From an uncultured Bacilli bacterium (GTDB lineage: Bacteria > Bacillota_I > Bacilli_A > RF39 > UBA660): DNA of 64,000 nt. Under the pieces are notes generated by a model. That model saw nothing but the letters and a program-made list of their open reading frames with translations. It did not search any database and was not told the origin of the DNA. Position numbers and translations under genes: made by a program. The stretch covers positions 1 to 64,000 of the forward strand of contig CAKPKL010000002.1 in assembly GCA_934167485.1 (NCBI GenBank). Direction: 5' to 3'. Shown here piece after piece: positions 59,568 to 64,000 of this stretch. Every line of letters starts with the position of its first letter. Positions within the stretch are counted from its first letter, which is position 1.

Positions 59568-61583
59568 TTAATTACTAGTTCCTAAAGTTTCTATACCTGT
59601 TTCATATGCTTTTATCAAATCATAAGTTATTATACCATTTGAAACATTTATTAATTCTTCTGCATATTTATTATACTTATCTATATAATCAATATCTATA
59701 GATGTTTCTAAATCCAATTGTCTAAACTCTTGTTTAGAACTATTATAATAAACTTTATTAGTTAACCAATTTCCACTTGGAAAAACTACAACATTATCAC
59801 TAATATTAAACATATCATTACCTAAAGCATATTTTGGTTTTACACCTAACATATTTGCTAAAGTTGGCATAACATCTATCATACCCATCACTTCATTAAT
59901 CTTTTTAGTATATTTGGATTTAACTTTATCTTTTGACCATATTATAAATGGAACTTTTCTATTTATCTCATAAGTAAATTCATCTATTACTCCTACTGTA
60001 TTATTTGGATCTATTAATACACTTTGATAATATTCACTTTGATATAATTTATTAAATTCACTTTTCTTTAATTTACAATCATGATCTCCATATAAAACTA
60101 CAACTGTATTATCTAAAAGTCCTTTAGAATCTAGATTAGCTAAAAGTTCTCCTATAGCCTCATCAGCATAATGAACTGATTTTAAATAATTACCTATTCT
60201 TGTTTCTTCTAACCATTCTACTTCTTGTTCTTCTCCTGTCTCTGGATCAATTTGTCCAGTTTTATAATTAACTGAATAATCACTATGTTCTTCTATATCA
60301 CTAAAAGGAGTATGATTAGTTAACATAACAAGAGTTCCATACCAATTTGATTTTTCATCATTAATATTTTTAATTTTATCTACAGCTTGTCTAAAGAAAG
60401 ATTTATCTGATAATCCTAAACCTATTTCTTCATCTATTTCAAAATCTTTCGTATAATAATAGAAATTATCATACCCTAAATATTTATAAGCTACGTTTCT
60501 ATTCCATGCACTACCATTATTAGCATGCATACTGAATGTATAATATCCTTCGTTTTTTAATAGTTTCAAAATTGTTTCATAATCTCTATTAAAATAATTC
60601 ATAAATACAGTACCACTATTTGAAGGAAGTAAACTTGTAAGTGAAGTAAATTCACTATCACTACTATTTCCTACGCTTTCTTGAGCATAAAAATTAGAAA
60701 AATAAATACCTTCTTGTGACATCTTATTTAAATTTGGAGTTAATTCTTTTCCATTAAATTTAAGATTCATAGTAAATCCTTGAATACTCTCTCCATGAAT
60801 TACTAAAACATTTTTACCTTTAAATATATTGGTATATTTATTATTTTCTTTATCTATATTATTACTTTCATAATACTCCCTGAATGTTTTGTAAGCTTCA
60901 TCATATCCAAACATTTCATTTACAGTTGTCTTTACAGAAGTTAATATATCATTTGCTTGATATGTATATATGCCAAATTCCATAACAATAGATGATCTAT
61001 TCCATTGTTTATTTAACCTACTTATATCTACACCTGTTAACATTGATATAAAAAATCCAAGTGTTATTAAAGCAACTACTACCATGTTTAAAAATCTAAC
61101 TTTACCATTTTCAATTAAAGTTACTTTATCATAATACTTTTTCTTTTTTAATTGAAAGTGCACAAAACACACTACAAAAATTTGTAATAAGAAAACAAAA
61201 TCTTTTAACTCTAATATATTTTCAAAAACTGCATCCGTATACCCTCCAAGTTCAGTTGCTGTTTTAAGTAATGAAACAGATGCAAAAGATAAATAATTAC
61301 TATAATAAACTGTATTAATTAAACAAATAGCAGTAAGTATAACACTCCATACTATAAAATACTTAAATTGATGTTTGGGTTTAATAAAATATCCAAAAGA
61401 TGTAATTATTAAAAGTACTACTAAGTCAGCTAATATAGGTTTAATAGCAAAATAATTAGCTACTGTAAGAAATCTTACAAGCGTTGAATTTATTAAACAA
61501 CTTATTATAAAAGATGACATTAATATATTTGTTTTTATATATCTACATATTTTATCTATTCCTCGTTTTAATACTTCTATCAC
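59568..61583 (-). CDS. LTA-synthase-family membrane sulfatase-fold enzyme
   Basis: 671 aa. Five N-terminal spans (~15-185) precede a large extracellular alkaline-phosphatase-fold domain. Motifs are NVLVIHGESIQGF (metal-binding Glu), QESVGNSSDSEFTSLTSLLP (nucleophile loop), YTFSMHANNGSAWNR (His) and VVLYGDHDC (Asp-His metal site). The family polymerises glycerol phosphate from phosphatidylglycerol onto lipoteichoic acid. In LtaS the nucleophile is Thr in KTSDSEF; here the equivalent is Ser (NSSDSEF). The start is set at GTG 61583, after GGGTGAT. Downstream of tmk by 46 bases. Confidence 0.9.
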   Translation of the reverse strand: MIEVLKRGIDKICRYIKTNILMSSFIISCLINSTLVRFLTVANYFAIKPILADLVVLLIITSFGYFIKPKHQFKYFIVWSVILTAICLINTVYYSNYLSFASVSLLKTATELGGYTDAVFENILELKDFVFLLQIFVVCFVHFQLKKKKYYDKVTLIENGKVRFLNMVVVALITLGFFISMLTGVDISRLNKQWNRSSIVMEFGIYTYQANDILTSVKTTVNEMFGYDEAYKTFREYYESNNIDKENNKYTNIFKGKNVLVIHGESIQGFTMNLKFNGKELTPNLNKMSQEGIYFSNFYAQESVGNSSDSEFTSLTSLLPSNSGTVFMNYFNRDYETILKLLKNEGYYTFSMHANNGSAWNRNVAYKYLGYDNFYYYTKDFEIDEEIGLGLSDKSFFRQAVDKIKNINDEKSNWYGTLVMLTNHTPFSDIEEHSDYSVNYKTGQIDPETGEEQEVEWLEETRIGNYLKSVHYADEAIGELLANLDSKGLLDNTVVVLYGDHDCKLKKSEFNKLYQSEYYQSVLIDPNNTVGVIDEFTYEINRKVPFIIWSKDKVKSKYTKKINEVMGMIDVMPTLANMLGVKPKYALGNDMFNISDNVVVFPSGNWLTNKVYYNSSKQEFRQLDLETSIDIDYIDKYNKYAEELINVSNGIITYDLIKAYETGIETLGTSN

Positions 61584-61629
61584 TCTATCACCCACTTGAC
61601 TCGATAATTATACCATACCTAATAAAATA

Positions 61630-62304
61630 TTACAAATTTGAATTAACATAATCAAACAATTCTTCATTAATTTCTTCTATTTTTTTAGGTAATTTTTTAT
61701 TATTGCACTCAATAGTTTTAAAATTATACATTTTAGCTATTTCTTTATATGCATCCTCTGCTAAAAGCAAATGTTCTTTTGATGCTTCATGTTCATCCAT
61801 AGCCTCTTCCCTATCTTTTTTTAATATTAAAGATACTTCATATGGCATGTGCAAAAAAACTTTTATATCAGCATGTGGAAGTTCAAGTAAATCAAACTCC
61901 AATTTTTCTAACCACTTATACATTTTTATTCTTTCTTCATTGTCTTTTATTTTTCCACCTTGATGAGCTAAATTAGAATATATATATCTATCTAATATAA
62001 CATTAATACCTTGATTTAACATTTCCTCTATTTTACCAATATTATACTTTCTATCCGCTGCATAATAAAGAGATGAAACTTTTGGATCTACATTAATCGC
62101 ACCTTCATTAAACCAACCTTTACAGATATAAGATTTTCCTAGATAAGGTCCTCCTACTATTTTACCTGTTGGACTATCATAATTTGGAAAACTAAATCTT
62201 ACACACTTCTTATTTATTTTTTCTAATTTTTCAACCAACAATTTTGTTTGTGTTTCTTTACCACTACAATCAGTTCCTTCTATTACTATTAATTTACCCT
62301 TCAT
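61630..62304 (-). CDS. tmk: Thymidylate kinase
   Basis: 224 aa. The P-loop is GTDCSGKETQTKLL, the substrate region FSFPNYDSPTGKIVGGPYLG, and the DR(Y/x) motif VILDRYIYSNLAHQGGKI. A lid follows (KKDREEAMDEHEASKEHLL). It phosphorylates dTMP to dTDP in the cytoplasm. Length and the GGPYLG insertion match a clostridial-type subgroup. RBS ATGGTGAT. Upstream of the LTA-synthase-like gene and probably co-transcribed. Confidence 0.93.
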   Translation of the reverse strand: MKGKLIVIEGTDCSGKETQTKLLVEKLEKINKKCVRFSFPNYDSPTGKIVGGPYLGKSYICKGWFNEGAINVDPKVSSLYYAADRKYNIGKIEEMLNQGINVILDRYIYSNLAHQGGKIKDNEERIKMYKWLEKLEFDLLELPHADIKVFLHMPYEVSLILKKDREEAMDEHEASKEHLLLAEDAYKEIAKMYNFKTIECNNKKLPKKIEEINEELFDYVNSNL

Positions 62305-62347
62305 AACATCACCATATTAATTATACTATTTTTGATAAAAAATAAAA

Positions 62348-62369
62348 AGATTATTAATCAAAATAATCT
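62348..62369 (-). terminator. Terminator of the sensor-kinase gene
   Basis: AGATTATT/AATAATCT stem with a 6-nt loop and T5 on the minus strand, 12 bases after the stop at 62381. Confidence 0.75.
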
Positions 62370-62380
62370 CTTATTTACAT

Positions 62381-63604
62381 TTATTCATAAAGTGGTAATG
62401 TTATTGTTACTTTAGTTCCTACATTGTATTCTGATTCATAATTGATACTTCCGTTATGTGCTTCTATTATTTCATATATAAGAGCTACTCCAAGACCAGA
62501 TCCTCTTTTTTTAGTTGTAAAAAACGGATCTTTTATTTTATCTAATACTTCTTCAGTCATTCCACAACCATTATCACATATAACTAAATTATATTTATTA
62601 TTACTTATTTTACTTGTAAATGTTATAAGTCCATTATCACTTATAGATTCAATACTATTTTTAATAAGATTTATTAATACTTGACTTAATCTATTATAAT
62701 CACCATTAATAAATACTTCATCTTCACTAGTATCCATGTTTACATCTATATTTTTTTCTTTTAACAAAGGTTTTACTTTATCTAATGTATCTTCTAAAAG
62801 CATATTTATATCCATTATATCTTTATTAAGATTACTTTTATTTATAAGTAAAAAATCTTCTAATATTGAAAGTAATCTTTCTATTTCTGATTTTATTATA
62901 GGTATATATCTTTCTACTTGCCTTTGGTCTCTTACATTAATCATATCCAAATAACCTTTACAAACAGCTATTGGATTCTTTATTTCATGTGTTATTTTAA
63001 ATAGCGATAATCTTATTTGTTTTTCTTGTTGTAATTCTTTAAATGTTGTATGTGTACTCATAATACTTCTACCTATTTCATACATTAAATATAATATATT
63101 TAAAATAAAAAAGTAAGCTGATATTGAAAGTATTATTTCATTCATTTGATATAAATATGAATTAAATATATTTAACCATAATAAATATACTAAACTACTC
63201 AGTAGTATAAATGCTTCTAAAAAAACTATATTATTTAACTTATTATACTTTTTAACTAAATATAATAATCCTAATATTATGTAAAGTATTATTAAAAAAT
63301 AAATATAATTTACATAATTTCTATGAATTATAAGTATACATAATCCAAGTGCATTAGCAAGTATCCACTTATCTTCTATATATGCGATTAAAACTACTGT
63401 ATTAAGCACAAGTATTGGTACAACTTTAGGTTCATTTATACCATATTTTAAAACTAGAAAAAAAGATGAAATTAGCATAAGTGAACTATATATTTTTTTA
63501 TTTCTTGGTTTTATATTTTTATTTGTAGATAAATAAATTAAATAAACAAGTATTGGAAATACTAATAATATAACATCTAACAACACTATTTGAAATAAAT
63601 TCAT
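62381..63604 (-). CDS. Membrane sensor histidine kinase (stand-alone)
   Basis: 407 aa. About six spans (1-~180), then HisKA with FKITHEIKNPIAVCKGYLDM (phospho-His). The ATPase domain has the N-box LIKNSIESIS, G1 DNGCGM, F-box DPFFTTK and G2 GSGLGVALIYEI. The layout resembles KinB-type kinases with a multi-span sensor and no extracellular loop. No response regulator is adjacent in the window. Start 63604 is preferred (RBS GGGTGATATA) over a TTG at 63616. Confidence 0.93.
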   Translation of the reverse strand: MNLFQIVLLDVILLVFPILVYLIYLSTNKNIKPRNKKIYSSLMLISSFFLVLKYGINEPKVVPILVLNTVVLIAYIEDKWILANALGLCILIIHRNYVNYIYFLIILYIILGLLYLVKKYNKLNNIVFLEAFILLSSLVYLLWLNIFNSYLYQMNEIILSISAYFFILNILYLMYEIGRSIMSTHTTFKELQQEKQIRLSLFKITHEIKNPIAVCKGYLDMINVRDQRQVERYIPIIKSEIERLLSILEDFLLINKSNLNKDIMDINMLLEDTLDKVKPLLKEKNIDVNMDTSEDEVFINGDYNRLSQVLINLIKNSIESISDNGLITFTSKISNNKYNLVICDNGCGMTEEVLDKIKDPFFTTKKRGSGLGVALIYEIIEAHNGSINYESEYNVGTKVTITLPLYE

Positions 63605-63664
63605 TATATCACCCAATATAAGTATATTAAATTATTTTGTCGAATTTTGTCGAAATATGAAAAA

Positions 63665-63683
63665 AAGTGACGAAATATCACTT
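63665..63683 (-). terminator. Terminator of the EIIB-like gene
   Basis: AAGTGA/TCACTT stem with a 7-nt loop and T6 on the minus strand. It covers the stop codon at 63678. Confidence 0.7.
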
Positions 63684-63989
63684 CAAATCATTAATATACT
63701 TTTTTATTTGTTTAGCATCACTACCTAAAATAATTTTTAATTGATTATCAATTTCTACTATTCCTTGAGCTCCCATTCTTTGTATACCCTCTTTATTTGC
63801 TTTAGATATATCTTTAAGTGTTACTACAAATCTAGATTTATTAAATTCATAATCAATAACATTATCTTTACCACCCAAAAGCATTATTAGTTTATTTGCC
63901 TCTAATTTGAAATCTTTCTTCTTAGAACGTGCAATTGCAATTGCGATTACTAAACATACTAATATTACTATTATATATTCTATTCTCAT
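63678..63989 (-). CDS. Membrane-anchored PTS EIIB-like protein without the phosphocysteine
   Basis: 103 aa. One N-terminal span (IEYIIVILVCLVIAIAIA) and a basic stretch (RSKKKDFK) precede a ~75-residue domain with the glucose-type EIIB plan: LIMLLGGKDNVIDYE, a strand, VTLKDISKANKEGIQRMGAQGIVEID, and LKIILGSDAKQIKKYI. In active EIIB the strand reads C-x-T-R-L, and the Cys carries phosphate. Here it is NKSRFVV with no Cys anywhere in the domain. It cannot be phosphorylated in the usual way, so a regulatory or scaffolding role is inferred. It ends in TGA, showing that TGA is a stop codon in this organism. Confidence 0.85.
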   Translation of the reverse strand: MRIEYIIVILVCLVIAIAIARSKKKDFKLEANKLIMLLGGKDNVIDYEFNKSRFVVTLKDISKANKEGIQRMGAQGIVEIDNQLKIILGSDAKQIKKYINDLK

Positions 63990-64000
63990 TAAATCACCAA

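Overview
The window is about 64 kb of very AT-rich DNA (roughly a quarter G+C by eye) from a low-GC Gram-positive bacterium of the Bacilli/Mollicutes-related kind, probably an uncultured host-associated member. The evidence is HrcA/CIRCE heat-shock control, TTGACA/TATAAT promoters, GGAGG-type ribosome binding sites, an LTA-synthase-like enzyme, an OatA-like acyltransferase, LiaF-like and TetR-ABC modules, and T-rich intrinsic terminators. TGA is used as a stop (for example at 63678 and 27690), so this is code 11 and not the mycoplasma code. Every gene lies on the minus strand except tspO and the MgtC-family gene. I see no rRNA, tRNA, CRISPR array, transposase or prophage. The only gap above 300 bases, 45417-45745, holds a pilin promoter, a structured leader and a leader terminator.

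Layout, in coordinate order. 1-2.7 kb: the N-terminal part of a membrane histidine kinase and an AMP-binding ligase. 2.8-9.3 kb: a heat-shock operon hrcA-grpE-dnaK-pepF-dnaJ read from a promoter flanked by two CIRCE operators. GrpE carries an unusual Cys/His-rich N-terminus. 9.4-12.6 kb: two paralogous small lipoproteins, a rhomboid protease, TspO and an MgtC/SapB protein. 12.6-14.1 kb: a pilin-like gene with a structured leader.

14.1-36.8 kb is the most remarkable region. It encodes an F1-type rotary ATPase (alpha, beta, gamma, short epsilon), a b-delta fusion and a c subunit. The c subunit has lost the ion-carrying carboxylate, and no recognisable a subunit is present. These genes sit in one transcription unit with membrane-anchored ectodomain proteins of 236, 472 and 1,861 aa. 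A second unit just upstream encodes a 3,032-aa protein and a 153-aa anchored protein. The ectodomain proteins share an N-terminal module. The catalytic residues of F1 are intact. I infer an ATP-driven machine that acts on giant surface proteins instead of pumping ions. Functionally this resembles the F1-like ATPases of mycoplasmas, but it has different partners.

36.9-40.3 kb: a secreted Cys-rich SpaA-like protein and two small cytoplasmic proteins. 40.3-44.2 kb: an ABC exporter operon. 44.2-45.7 kb: a second pilin-like gene with a related structured leader followed by a terminator. 45.7-49.6 kb: a DUF11-like protein, an LCMT-family methyltransferase and an OatA-like acyltransferase. 49.7-54.4 kb: a TetR/LiaF-like/DUF4097/ABC operon whose promoter region shares an identical 34-bp block with the first ABC operon. 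54.4-59.3 kb: a Nudix protein, a glycosyltransferase-TPR protein coupled to a collagen-like protein, Tex, and a hypothetical protein. 59.4-59.5 kb: the remnant of a third pilin gene, almost completely deleted internally. 59.6-64 kb: an LTA-synthase-like enzyme, thymidylate kinase, a sensor kinase, and a membrane-anchored EIIB-like protein without its phosphocysteine.
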